From Rhodocytophaga aerolata (GTDB taxonomy: Bacteria > Bacteroidota > Bacteroidia > Cytophagales > 172606-1), in contig NZ_JAUKPO010000030.1 of NCBI RefSeq assembly GCF_030503435.1, forward strand, positions 1 to 64,000: DNA of 64,000 nucleotides, in the 5' to 3' direction. Under the pieces are notes generated by a model. It made no database searches and had not been told where the DNA came from. It saw only the letters and a list, made by a program, of their open reading frames with translations. Below are positions 26,301 through 34,994 of the stretch, piece after piece. A program made the position numbers and the translations under genes. Numbering within the stretch: the stretch's first letter is position 1; each line of letters begins with the position of its first letter.

Positions 26301-28016
26301 ATGGCAAACTTTACAATAGATGCAGTAAAAAAAATGACCTATGATGCCATTGTCATCGGGTCGGGTATCAGCGGGGGCTGGGCGGCTAAAGAACTTTCAG
26401 AAAAAGGTCTGAAAACCCTGGTGCTGGAAAGAGGCCGCAATGTAGAGCATATAAAAGATTACCCGACAGCTAACATGCACCCCTGGGAGTTCGAACACCG
26501 GGGTCAGGTTCCACTGGAACTCCGGAAGCAAAACCCTTTAATTGGTCAGAAAAGAGGCTTGTTCAGTGAAGCTACCATGCATTTTGTAGTCAAAGATGCT
26601 GAACATCCCTATGTGCAGGATAAACCCTTCGACTGGACAAGGGGCTATCAGGTAGGCGGGAAATCCCTGTTGTGGGCCCGGCAAACGCAGCGATGGAGCG
26701 ACCTTGATTTTGAAGGCCCGGCCAGGGATGGGTTTGCGGTAGACTGGCCTATCCGCTACAAAGATATGGCTCCCTGGTATAGTCATGTAGAGAAATTTGC
26801 CGGAATTTCAGGAAATAAAGATGGGTTGCCTCAATTACCTGATGGTGAATTTTTGCCTGCTACTGAATTGAATTGTGTAGAAACGTATTTTCAGGGACAA
26901 CTTGCCAAACATTACAAAGACCGTCAACTCATTCAGGGACGTTGTGCCCATATTACCAAGCCGGAGCCTATTCATTTTGAACAGGGGCGGGCAAAGTGCA
27001 TGCACCGGACATTGTGTTCCAGGGGTTGTCCGTTAGGGGGCTATTTCAGCAGCAATGCCTCTACCTTACCCTGGGCTGCCAAAACAGGCAACATGACCTT
27101 ACAGCCCCATGCGGTGGTGCATTCGATTATATACGATGAGAAGAAAGGCAAAGCCAGTGGTGTCCGGGTAATAGATGCCAACACTAAACAAATGAGTGAG
27201 TATTATGCACGTATCATCTTTGTTAATGCTTCAGCCCTGAATACGAACCTTATTCTGTTAAACTCTACTTCTTCCCGCTTTCCGCAAGGATTAGGCAACG
27301 ATAATGGGTTATTAGGGAAGCATATTGCCTGGCATAACTACCGGGCCAGAATAACTGCCCAATACGACGGTTACCAGGATACTACTACCGACGGACGCAC
27401 ACCTAATCATAGTTATTTTCCCAGATTCCGCAATGTACATAAACAGGAGACTGATTTTCTACGCGGCTATGCAGCTGGTTTCTCTGCCGGGCGGGGCACC
27501 AACCAGAACCGCGAGGGGATAGGAGTTTCCTTAAAAGAAAGCCTGTTAAATCCCACACTTGGCCCTTGGAACGTCAGTTCGTGGATGATGGGAGAGACTA
27601 TACCCAAAGAAACCAACTTTGTAAGCCTGGATGCCAGCCAGAAAGATCCCTATGGCATTCCACTTTTGCATATCTCGGTCGACTGGGAAGAAAATGACGA
27701 CAAAATGGTAAAAGATTATCAGGAACAGTTCACTGAGATGTTCACCAAAGCCGGATTTACCAACATCAAAACCAGTGACTCTAAACATGCGCCCGGAGCC
27801 GATATTCATGAAATGGGTGGCGTACGCATGGGCACAGATCCCAGAACATCCCTTCTGGACAAATGGAACGCCCTTCATGCCTGCAAAAATGTATTTGTTA
27901 CCGATGGAGCGTGCATGACATCTACCTCTACACAGAATCCCTCACTAACTTATATGGCTCTTACGGCCAGAGCAGCGGACTATGCGGTGAGTGAACTAAA
28001 AAAGAAAAACCTCTGA
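26301..28016 (+). CDS. GMC-family FAD-dependent oxidoreductase (sugar/alcohol dehydrogenase type)
   Basis: This 571-residue flavoprotein has an N-terminal FAD-binding Rossmann motif (AIVIGSGISGGWAAKELSEKG, split here for length: GSGISGGWAAK and LVLERG). The GMC signature is near residue 120 (GGKSLLWAR). The C-terminal active-site region has HEMGGVRMG and TQNPSLTYMALTARAADYAV. It lacks a signal of its own and is probably carried out by the Tat-type small subunit encoded just upstream. Such periplasmic enzymes oxidise sugars, polyols or keto-gluconates and pass electrons to a cytochrome or quinone; no cytochrome gene is adjacent. The substrate is unknown. Confidence 0.92.
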   Translation: MANFTIDAVKKMTYDAIVIGSGISGGWAAKELSEKGLKTLVLERGRNVEHIKDYPTANMHPWEFEHRGQVPLELRKQNPLIGQKRGLFSEATMHFVVKDAEHPYVQDKPFDWTRGYQVGGKSLLWARQTQRWSDLDFEGPARDGFAVDWPIRYKDMAPWYSHVEKFAGISGNKDGLPQLPDGEFLPATELNCVETYFQGQLAKHYKDRQLIQGRCAHITKPEPIHFEQGRAKCMHRTLCSRGCPLGGYFSSNASTLPWAAKTGNMTLQPHAVVHSIIYDEKKGKASGVRVIDANTKQMSEYYARIIFVNASALNTNLILLNSTSSRFPQGLGNDNGLLGKHIAWHNYRARITAQYDGYQDTTTDGRTPNHSYFPRFRNVHKQETDFLRGYAAGFSAGRGTNQNREGIGVSLKESLLNPTLGPWNVSSWMMGETIPKETNFVSLDASQKDPYGIPLLHISVDWEENDDKMVKDYQEQFTEMFTKAGFTNIKTSDSKHAPGADIHEMGGVRMGTDPRTSLLDKWNALHACKNVFVTDGACMTSTSTQNPSLTYMALTARAADYAVSELKKKNL

Positions 28017-28120
28017 GTAAGTTGGGTGTAAATGTATTTTGTTGTTAGTGGCAGGTTAGGTATATTAAACGTAATTGCTTGTAAAATCTATAACATTTGT
28101 CTTGCTAACGTATATTTCTC

Positions 28121-29410
28121 ATGTATCCGAAAATCAGGCTGCTGAAAGCAATTGTTTGTTTACTACTGAGCAGTTGTACATTTTTTTCGCAAGGGCAAGA
28201 TCTGGCAGCCGATAATCCATTTATGTATTATGAACAGGCCATGCAGGCCTATGCTGCTAAAAACTATTCACTGTATGCTGAAAATCTAAGCAAGGTTGTA
28301 GACCCGCAGAGCAAGCAACCAGCTTTGCTCTATCAGTTGGCTGGTGCTTACACATTAACTGGAAAACATAAAGAAGCATCAACCATCCTGAATAAGTTAG
28401 CAGCTATGGGGCTAGCTTATCCTATTTCCACCGATCCCGATTTTGAAAGCTTTAGAAAGTCAGCCTTGTTTGCCCAGGCAAAAAAAGCGTTCGATAAAAA
28501 TGTGTTTTCCAAATATTCCAGTACCCAAGCGTTTGTTATCTCTGAAAAAGACCTGGTTCTGGAAGGAATCACTTATGATGCTCAACAAGAACAGTGGTTT
28601 GTCGGGAGCATCTACAAACGGAAAATTATCCGGCTGGATGCACAGGGAAAAGCAAGTGATTTTACAACTGAAGGGCAAGAGGGCTTATTGGGTGTATTAG
28701 GTATGAAAGTAGATGTGGCTAACCGGGTACTCTGGGTTTGCAATGCTGCTCTTGGCGGAGATACCAGTGGAAATTCAGCCATATTCAAGTATGACCTCAC
28801 TAACCAAAAGCTATTGAAGAAATACCTGCTGCCGGGTGGCCAGCAAAAGCAACTGCTAAACGACCTGGTAATTCTGAAAAATGGAGATGTGTATGCCACC
28901 AATAGTGAAGCAGGAGCGGTGTATAAAATTCCTAAAGCTACCGATCAGCTGGAAATCTTTATCAAACCCGGAATATTTATTTACCCCAATGGCATAGCCC
29001 TGTCGCCCGACGGCAGTAAATTATATATTGCTCACTTTGCCGGCATTTCGGTTGCCGACCTGAGTAAGGGCACTTCCGCTGAAATGACTCACCCGGAAAA
29101 TACAACCATTGCTGGTATTGATGGGTTATCTGTATATGATAACTCATTAATCGGGGTTCAGAATGGAGTAATGCCTCAGCGAATAATACAAATGCACCTC
29201 AATCCAACGTATAATGGCCTTACTAAAGTAGACGTTCTGGAAGCAAACCATCCCCTTTTTGAGAAGATACCAACCACTGGGGTTGTTGTTGGCAATGCAT
29301 TTTATTTTATAGCCAACAGCCAGCTCAGAAGTATGGATGAACAGGGAAACATTCTCCCATTGGATCAGTTACAGGAAACAGTGATCTTGAAGCTAACTCT
29401 CAAAAAATAA
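28121..29410 (+). CDS. Secreted TPR plus SMP-30/gluconolactonase-like beta-propeller protein
   Basis: This 429-residue protein has a signal peptide (about residues 1-25, ending near FSQGQ). A short TPR-like helical part (about 30-125: YEQAMQAYAAKNYSLYAENL and LYQLAGAYTLTGKHKEA) is followed by a six-bladed beta-propeller domain of the SMP-30/LRE type (from about residue 140; for example YATNSEAGAVYKI and PNGIALSPDGSKLYIAH). It may be a lactonase or a binding protein. It follows the GMC gene by 104 bases and could take the lactone product of a sugar dehydrogenase, which is inference only. Confidence 0.8.
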   Translation: MYPKIRLLKAIVCLLLSSCTFFSQGQDLAADNPFMYYEQAMQAYAAKNYSLYAENLSKVVDPQSKQPALLYQLAGAYTLTGKHKEASTILNKLAAMGLAYPISTDPDFESFRKSALFAQAKKAFDKNVFSKYSSTQAFVISEKDLVLEGITYDAQQEQWFVGSIYKRKIIRLDAQGKASDFTTEGQEGLLGVLGMKVDVANRVLWVCNAALGGDTSGNSAIFKYDLTNQKLLKKYLLPGGQQKQLLNDLVILKNGDVYATNSEAGAVYKIPKATDQLEIFIKPGIFIYPNGIALSPDGSKLYIAHFAGISVADLSKGTSAEMTHPENTTIAGIDGLSVYDNSLIGVQNGVMPQRIIQMHLNPTYNGLTKVDVLEANHPLFEKIPTTGVVVGNAFYFIANSQLRSMDEQGNILPLDQLQETVILKLTLKK

Positions 29411-29600
29411 CACGTATTTTATATTAGCTACTTCAACTGTAACTCTTCTGGCTGTGGGCATGGCTTATCCTACTTTTTCTGTTACAGGAGGAGTCCATTA
29501 CATTTTCTTAAATTTTTTAGAATTTCTCTGTAACCATCTTCTAAAACTGAGGTTTCCCATGCAGTTATTTCTTTTGGAGATTCTAAAAATTACGCTACCC

Positions 29601-30746
29601 ATGAACTTACCATCTATATCTTCTAACGTCAGGATAGTTTCTTTCCTGGTTTCTGTTTTTACAGGTGCATTTTTTATACTAACCCTGCCTGCCACAAGCA
29701 TGGGATTATTGACAGCTGTAAATTTACCCTATGCTGCCAGATGGGATAATGCTGAACAGCGTTCCAAACAGACTAAATCCATTACCCAAGATATGACAAA
29801 GGGTTACTGGCATAGCCGGGAAACCAGAGATAAGTATTGTATCCGGTTTGGTGAAAATGAAAATGAGCACAATTGGGGTATAACGGAGTGTTTCGATAAA
29901 AATGCTTTTGAAAAAAAGCAAACCGATGTATTTCAACTAACCCGGCAAACGGGAACTCTTACGCTGACTGGAAAGCTCTATCAGGCAGAAGGAGATGGCA
30001 CATACGAATTTGTAGCCAATGAAGCATTTTTAACATACCTGACTGAGCAAGGAATTACTAGCCGCGATGAAAACTTTATGTTTCACCTCTACCTGGCTGA
30101 TATGCAAAAGCAATACATTGCGTTCCTTAAAACCCACTACACCCAAATTGAAGGAAACCGGTTAATGGAACTAGCCATACATGAGGTTTCCCAGAAAAAG
30201 TATCAGGAGTATATAGGGTTATTTGAAAAATACAGTGGTAAAAAGCCTTCCATACAAGAAGTGATCGAAGCAAAAATTCATGGAATTGACCAGGCGTATG
30301 TAGAGGAAATTCAAGCCAATGGCTATACAGGACTGGACATGAAAAAAATGATGGAAGCCAAAATACACGGAGTAAATGCAGATTTTATCAATTCTTTGAA
30401 GCAAGAAGGTTTTACTAATCTTAGTATGCAGGAGGTGCTTTCTGCGAAAATACATGGGGTAGACCCTTCATACATTGGGCAAATGAGAAAGCTGGGCTTT
30501 ACCAATCTCACTCTGGAAAAACTCAGTGAAGCAAAAATTCATGGGGTAAATGCCAGCTATATTCACGATCTGGAAACGGCCGGCTTCTCCAATCTCCCCA
30601 TCAATAAGTTAATAGAAGCCAAAATCCATGGGGTAAATGCAGATTTTATTAGTGAAGCCAAAAGCAAAGGATACAACCTGGGCACTATTGGAGACTATAT
30701 TTCCTTGAAAATACATGGCATGGCCAGAAATACCGGTAGAGAGTAG
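29601..30746 (+). CDS. Exported protein with five 29-residue KIHG repeats
   Basis: The ATG at 29601 gives a 381-residue product with a signal peptide or anchor (about residues 8-38); an earlier ATG at 29460 would add an unlikely hydrophobic leader. A non-repeat N-terminal part of about 185 residues is followed by five tandem 29-residue repeats (codons starting at 30270, 30357, 30444, 30531 and 30618) plus a partial sixth. Each opens with AKIHGV/I followed by DPSYI-type and GFTNL-type segments. Similar KIHGV repeats are known beside or within BlaR1/M56-type sensor proteins of Bacteroidota and other phyla, where their role is unclear. No M56 protease or BlaI repressor gene lies near. Confidence 0.8.
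   Translation: MNLPSISSNVRIVSFLVSVFTGAFFILTLPATSMGLLTAVNLPYAARWDNAEQRSKQTKSITQDMTKGYWHSRETRDKYCIRFGENENEHNWGITECFDKNAFEKKQTDVFQLTRQTGTLTLTGKLYQAEGDGTYEFVANEAFLTYLTEQGITSRDENFMFHLYLADMQKQYIAFLKTHYTQIEGNRLMELAIHEVSQKKYQEYIGLFEKYSGKKPSIQEVIEAKIHGIDQAYVEEIQANGYTGLDMKKMMEAKIHGVNADFINSLKQEGFTNLSMQEVLSAKIHGVDPSYIGQMRKLGFTNLTLEKLSEAKIHGVNASYIHDLETAGFSNLPINKLIEAKIHGVNADFISEAKSKGYNLGTIGDYISLKIHGMARNTGRE
30270..30722 (+). repeat. Five 87-bp tandem coding repeats
   Basis: In-frame 87-base units start at 30270, 30357, 30444, 30531 and 30618, with a partial unit at 30705. The units are clearly homologous in protein (KIHG motif at the same place each time) but diverged in DNA, so they are old duplications rather than recent slippage. 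Confidence 0.9.
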
Positions 30747-30764
30747 CGTTAAACATAGGGTATA

Positions 30765-31410
30765 TCAGCAAAATACTGACGACCATTGCTTGTTAATGGC
30801 TATTGTTTTGCCAGTCCTGAACAAAGCTTGTGAAAGAATCACTGATAGGTAGTTCTTTACCACTTTTAACTGTGCTTTCCGGTTAAGAATGGTCACAACT
30901 TTATCCATACGGACGATGTAACTTCGGTGTATCCGTTTGAATTTGTTAGAAGGCAGTTTCTCCAATATCTTTTTCATAGATGGTAATGTAAGAATAGGTT
31001 TTGTACCTTCCAGGTGGATACGGATGTAATCTTCTAAACTTTCAATGAACTCTATCTCTTTAAGCACAATTTTAACAAGCTTGTATTCGGAGTTTACATA
31101 CAGACTTTCATTGAAAATATCTTTGGGTGTTTTTTTATAGTCCAGATAATCTAGAGCCTTTTGAATAGCTTTAGTAAACCGGTCAAAGTCCATGGGTTTG
31201 AGCAGGTAGTCTAAGGCTTCTAATTCAAATCCCTCATAGGCAAATTTCTTGTGAGCCGTAGTAAAAATAATGATAGGTTTTTTTTAAGGTACGCACCAGA
31301 TCAATGCCGGAGATATCTGGCATTTGAATATCTACAAATAATATATCTACCGATGTCTGACGTAAAAACTCAGAGGCAGAAATGGCATCGTCGAATACCG
31401 CAACCAGGAT
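30765..31410 (-). pseudogene. Broken LytTR response regulator (5' truncated and frameshifted)
   Basis: Two reading frames together make one regulator of the LytR/AlgR type. The 5' piece (upstream end near 31410) encodes LVAVFDDAISASEFLRQTSV and the phospho-acceptor strand ILFVDIQMPDISGIDLVRTLKK. It then runs into a run of eight A (complement of T at 31278-31285) and loses frame. Removing one A restores PIIIFTTAHKKFAYEGFEL and joins smoothly to the 3' frame, which carries LKPMDFDRF and a LytTR DNA-binding domain (FKRIHRSYIVRMDKV). The first roughly 37 residues of a normal receiver, with the acidic DD pair, are missing. Both lesions suggest a dead gene; the frameshift alone could be a sequencing error. 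Confidence 0.8.
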
Positions 31411-32127
31411 AGAGTAAAACAATCCGGCGGAAAAATTTTTCTGGCAGGCCAGCGGGGAACTACCCAAACTCCCGGCTACCAACGGTATAGCACCTTCAAT
31501 TTTGAAGACTATTTTAATAAGCATAAAACTGCTTTTGGCAGCCTCTATGCAGTAAATGAAGTAACAATAGCAGGTTTGCAAGAGGTCAAATTAGTTGTAG
31601 AGGAAGCATCGTATATAAGTATCCTTCCCATTACAGGCCAGGTGAATGTTATCGAGCCGGATGCTACTGTCACTAAGTTGGATGTGGGTGAAATACTTAT
31701 TTTGCCAGTGGCTTCCCAGGTTACCTTGCCTCTGACTAATCCCTATGAAGCAGAAGAGATAACGTTTCTGCATGTAAGTATAAAAACCAATGAAGCAGCT
31801 GTATCAGGCCATGGGCAGGTTGTTGCTTTTGATTTAGCTTCTCTGGAGAATCAGCTGTTTTCGCTTAATTCTGTATGCAATACTACTGCTTATCCATTTG
31901 CTATCAGCCTGGGCAGGTTTGATGGAAGAAAAGAAGCTTTCTATCCCTTAAAAAATCAGCAATCCACTTTGTTTGCTTTTGTAGTTAACGGAGCTTTTGA
32001 GCTAGAGGGAAGATTGTTACATGCCAAAGATGGTTTAGCTTTATGGAACACTCCCCAGATAGAATTAGAAGCCTTAAGTAACCAGGCCATCATCGTTACT
32101 GTAGAGTTAATGAATGAGCAGAGGTAG
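31411..32127 (+). pseudogene. 5'-truncated pirin/YhaK-like protein gene
   Basis: The open frame runs back from 32127 to a TAA at about 31363, but homology to pirin-like (YhaK-type) proteins begins only near 31426-31434 with GGKIFLAGQRGT. It continues through YSTFNFEDYFNKHKTAFGSLYAVNEVTIAG and a cupin half with LEVGEILILP-like segments to a normal C-terminus. No ATG or GTG start occurs in this frame ahead of the conserved part, and the TTG at 31576 would cut the protein through its first cupin. The gene has lost its start codon and probably a few N-terminal codons. It lies head to head with the broken response regulator, with the join at about 31409-31431. Confidence 0.7.
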
Positions 32128-32146
32128 CAAAGCGTAACAGTAAAAT

Positions 32147-32175
32147 GCAAGAGTGGCCTTAGTAACCACTCTTGC
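32147..32175. terminator. Bidirectional terminator between pirin-like and peptidase-like genes
   Basis: A perfect 10-base-pair stem (GCAAGAGTGG/CCACTCTTGC) with a 9-base loop stands between two convergent genes. A TTTT lies shortly after it on both strands. Confidence 0.6.
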
Positions 32176-32193
32176 GTACTTTTAAAGCAGCTG

Positions 32194-33636
32194 CTAATAG
32201 ATATACAAACGGGTGGCAGTATTCATGTCTTTCCACCATATCCATACGTTATCGTTGTCGTTCTCAGACCAGCCCGGATAGCAGTAGGCCCATGTCCAAT
32301 CGGTGTTATCAGTCCATTGTGACCAGCCCAGGCCAATATAGAAGTGTGAATTTGCTCCAATATGTACCGGGGTATAATTATTGGCGATGCCTTCGGTTAC
32401 AATGTTTGCCAGGTTTACATTGCAGCCGGCACTATTACACCACTGATAGCGGTAATTGTATCCATAGCCCTTCGCACCAGAGTAGAATACTCCTTTGTAG
32501 CCATTGCTCCAGTAAGTCCAGCCGGTACCACTACCACAATATGTACCACTCACCGACCGTGTATACATTTGTACGGGATCGACCACATTGCGTCTGGCAA
32601 CTGTGTTGCGGTAGCGGGGACTTGTTTCGCCAGTAGAAGTGGTAGGAATTAATGAGGCTTTTCCGCGGTTGGCATCCCACCAGCCATAAATACCGGCCCA
32701 GGCATTGTTATTACAGCCCGACCAGCAAGGATATGAGTTAACACTTGTATAGGCTGGAATCTGCGTATAGTAGGTTCTTAGCCCAGGCACCCACCGGTAT
32801 TGATAATACCCCTCTGTGCGCTGGTTGGCACCTGTACGTTTCAAGGCTTCCCCATGGCCGTTAGCTGGAAAAATACGTCTTTTCATCTCCAGGGCAGCTA
32901 TGTTTCTTTTGGGTGAATAATAGTGCTGGGCATACAACTGTTTCAACGACTCATAATCGGCAATGGCCATATATTCCACACCTTCGGTGGCTTCTACAGC
33001 ACTTTTTCTGGCGCTTTTGTCGCCTGTTTTCGTGTCTTCACTGTTGCTGTCTTCCAGATCCCGGTCCTGGTTGGCTATGTAGGTGGGCATGCGTCCATAA
33101 TCAGCAACCTTGCGTCCGTTTTCTTCCATCGCATAGTAGCTTACCCCAAAGCGGTATATTTTATTCGCTTGATTCGCTTCGGTTAGCATATGTGAGGAAT
33201 AAGGGATACCCTGCGAAAAGTTTACCAAGGGATAATCTTTGTCTGTGGCACTGATCAGTATCCAGCCTTTAGGTGTCTTATTATCTTCACTAAACCAGAT
33301 TTCGTAATATGCTACGCCTTCTACACCATAGGCATAAATGGGCTGGATGCGGGCAGGTTTTTTGTTTCTGAATTCATCCGTTTGCCCGTTAATGGCCATA
33401 AATTCATTGGTTACCGAGATTACTTTTGAGGCGTTGGCGGCTTCATCTGTGTGTTGGGCAAAATAGGCTTCGCTCAGTGCTTCAATGGTACTGGTTTTAC
33501 CTCCCAGCAACGAACCTTCATTTGTGGGTGTTTGCTCGTTTTCGGTTGGGGTTTTGGTCAGTTTATCCTCTTTGTTGCAAGAGAACTGGGTACATGCCAC
33601 TAGCAGCAGCATGCCGAATAATGCTGATTTTTTCAT
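32194..33636 (-). CDS. Trp/Tyr-rich lipoprotein resembling a papain-fold cysteine peptidase
   Basis: This 480-residue protein starts with a lipoprotein signal (VACTQFSCNKEDK; Cys near residue 20). An N-terminal propeptide-like part (EAYFAQHTDEAANASKVIS and GWILISATDKDYPLVNFS) resembles the inhibitory prodomain of C10 (streptopain-type) peptidases. The C-terminal half has a candidate nucleophile in YPCWSGCNNNAWAGIYGWWD and a candidate catalytic His in GANSHFYIGLGW, in the order expected of papain-fold enzymes. It is unusually rich in Trp, Tyr and Cys (WCNSAGCN, YCGSGTGW, CYPGW). Secreted surface protease is the best guess; activity is unproven. Confidence 0.7.
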   Translation of the reverse strand: MKKSALFGMLLLVACTQFSCNKEDKLTKTPTENEQTPTNEGSLLGGKTSTIEALSEAYFAQHTDEAANASKVISVTNEFMAINGQTDEFRNKKPARIQPIYAYGVEGVAYYEIWFSEDNKTPKGWILISATDKDYPLVNFSQGIPYSSHMLTEANQANKIYRFGVSYYAMEENGRKVADYGRMPTYIANQDRDLEDSNSEDTKTGDKSARKSAVEATEGVEYMAIADYESLKQLYAQHYYSPKRNIAALEMKRRIFPANGHGEALKRTGANQRTEGYYQYRWVPGLRTYYTQIPAYTSVNSYPCWSGCNNNAWAGIYGWWDANRGKASLIPTTSTGETSPRYRNTVARRNVVDPVQMYTRSVSGTYCGSGTGWTYWSNGYKGVFYSGAKGYGYNYRYQWCNSAGCNVNLANIVTEGIANNYTPVHIGANSHFYIGLGWSQWTDNTDWTWAYCYPGWSENDNDNVWIWWKDMNTATRLYIY

Positions 33637-34105
33637 TTTTTCAGGATTAGAGTGTTAAGTAGCAGAATAGGTATGCGGAGCAGGAGAGAAAAGAGACCTG
33701 AGTGTATCAGAAGTTTGTTGTTGTTGAGGTAGTGTATAGGTCAGGCCATTGAGCCGCGGCAGGCAGGGAATCTCCGGAGCATTTCCCTGATCTGTGTGCA
33801 CTCCTTATTCTTATTCTCTGCAGTTTACCATTCCATTATTCATTGATAATGAAAGCTCCGGCAGGTAAACATGCTGCAGCAGAAAAAATTAACAGTACGT
33901 GCACTATAGGAAACCCTGCTCTCTACAAAAGTGAAGGAATTGGGTGTGTGTCTACCCAGATGGCATTAACTGGATATCCGTAATCTTGTAACCTGAATAT
34001 TTAGAGCCTTAGCCGCAACCAGGTGTTTACTTGGATACCTAATTTTTATAACTTGCCTGTCTTTTTGCATGCGCCAATGTTTGTGTTCACCTAATCTTTA
34101 TTTTT
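33637..34105. other. Intergenic region, nothing recognised except a hairpin
   Basis: This stretch between two divergent genes has no ORF of coding character. A hairpin at 33764-33789 (CAGGGAA/TTCCCTG around the palindrome CTCCGGAG) lies about 130 bases upstream of the minus-strand lipoprotein gene. Its role is unknown. Both flanking promoters should lie here, but I found no convincing consensus. Confidence 0.4.
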
Positions 34106-34972
34106 ATGAAAAAATGCTTGTATCTGGTTTTTCTTATCCTGAATGTAGTTATTGGGCTTCAGCAGGCCAATAGTCAGGCTATGCCCACTCTCGGAGTCGT
34201 AGCTTCTATCAGCAACGATAGTTTATTATATGCTACCGGGTTCAGGATGATTGGCGAAACCGTAGGAAAAATGTTATCTCCCTCTTTATCGGAGGCAGCA
34301 TTTGAAGAGAACCTTCAACAAATAAAACAAACTAAATGCAAGCTCTACCTCTGTAATGTTCTTTTTCCGGGCAGTATAAAAATTACCGGACCTCAGGTAG
34401 ATGAGCAACGGATACTTAATTATTTGGATACGGTTTTTTACCGGGCAAAACGGGCAAATGTACCGCTGATTGTATTGGGTAGCGGAGGTTCCAGGAGATT
34501 ACCGGAGGGGTATAATAAAGAGCAGGCAAAAAAGGAGTTCGCCAGCCTCTGCCGGAAAATGGCGCAGGTTGCAAAAAAATACAACAGAACCATTGCCATT
34601 GAAAGCCTGAATAGTACAGAAACAAACTTTCTGAATACGCTGGAAGAAGCAGCCGAAATAGTAAAAATGGTAAACCACCCCAACTTCCGCCTGAATGCAG
34701 ATATCTACCACATGATGAAGGAAAATGAACCGCCCCAACACATTCTGGATGCCCGCAAATACATAGTGTATGTAGAGATTGCCGAAAAAGAAAAACGTAC
34801 GTTTCCGGGAGTAGTTGGGGAAGATTTTAGACCCTATTTTCAAGCACTGAAAACCATTGGCTACAAAGGGCCTATCGTAATTGAAGGGAGAGTAGGCGAC
34901 ATTAGCCAGGAAGCACCGGCGGCCTTTGCCTACCTAACCCAACAACTGAAGGAAGTGTATGCTACTAAATAA
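34106..34972 (+). CDS. Secreted sugar phosphate isomerase/epimerase-like TIM-barrel protein
   Basis: This 288-residue protein has a signal peptide (about residues 1-25, ending near ANSQA) and an AP-endonuclease-2/xylose isomerase-like TIM barrel. Metal-site segments are AIESLNSTETNF, FRLNADIYHMM, IVYVEIAEKE and PIVIEGR, matching the Glu/Asp/His/Glu pattern of the family. Related exported proteins in Bacteroidota act on sugars or inositol-type compounds, but the substrate here cannot be told. It is a single gene. Confidence 0.82.
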   Translation: MKKCLYLVFLILNVVIGLQQANSQAMPTLGVVASISNDSLLYATGFRMIGETVGKMLSPSLSEAAFEENLQQIKQTKCKLYLCNVLFPGSIKITGPQVDEQRILNYLDTVFYRAKRANVPLIVLGSGGSRRLPEGYNKEQAKKEFASLCRKMAQVAKKYNRTIAIESLNSTETNFLNTLEEAAEIVKMVNHPNFRLNADIYHMMKENEPPQHILDARKYIVYVEIAEKEKRTFPGVVGEDFRPYFQALKTIGYKGPIVIEGRVGDISQEAPAAFAYLTQQLKEVYATK

Positions 34973-34994
34973 AAATAGTAGCTAACAGCTATAG

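Noticed and set aside
31234-31581. 115-codon minus-strand frame as a separate small receiver protein
   Set aside because: Its first half is antisense to the pirin-like coding sequence and its end is a frameshifted tail; only the middle is a real receiver fragment.
31576-32127. Pirin-like frame as an intact gene with TTG start
   Set aside because: Homology continues upstream of the TTG through the first cupin, so the start is not natural; called a truncated pseudogene instead.
32172-32652. Two plus-strand frames of 96-154 codons opposite the peptidase-like lipoprotein
   Set aside because: Cys/Ser/Tyr/His-rich composition is what antisense of a Trp/Tyr-rich protein gives; no start context or family.
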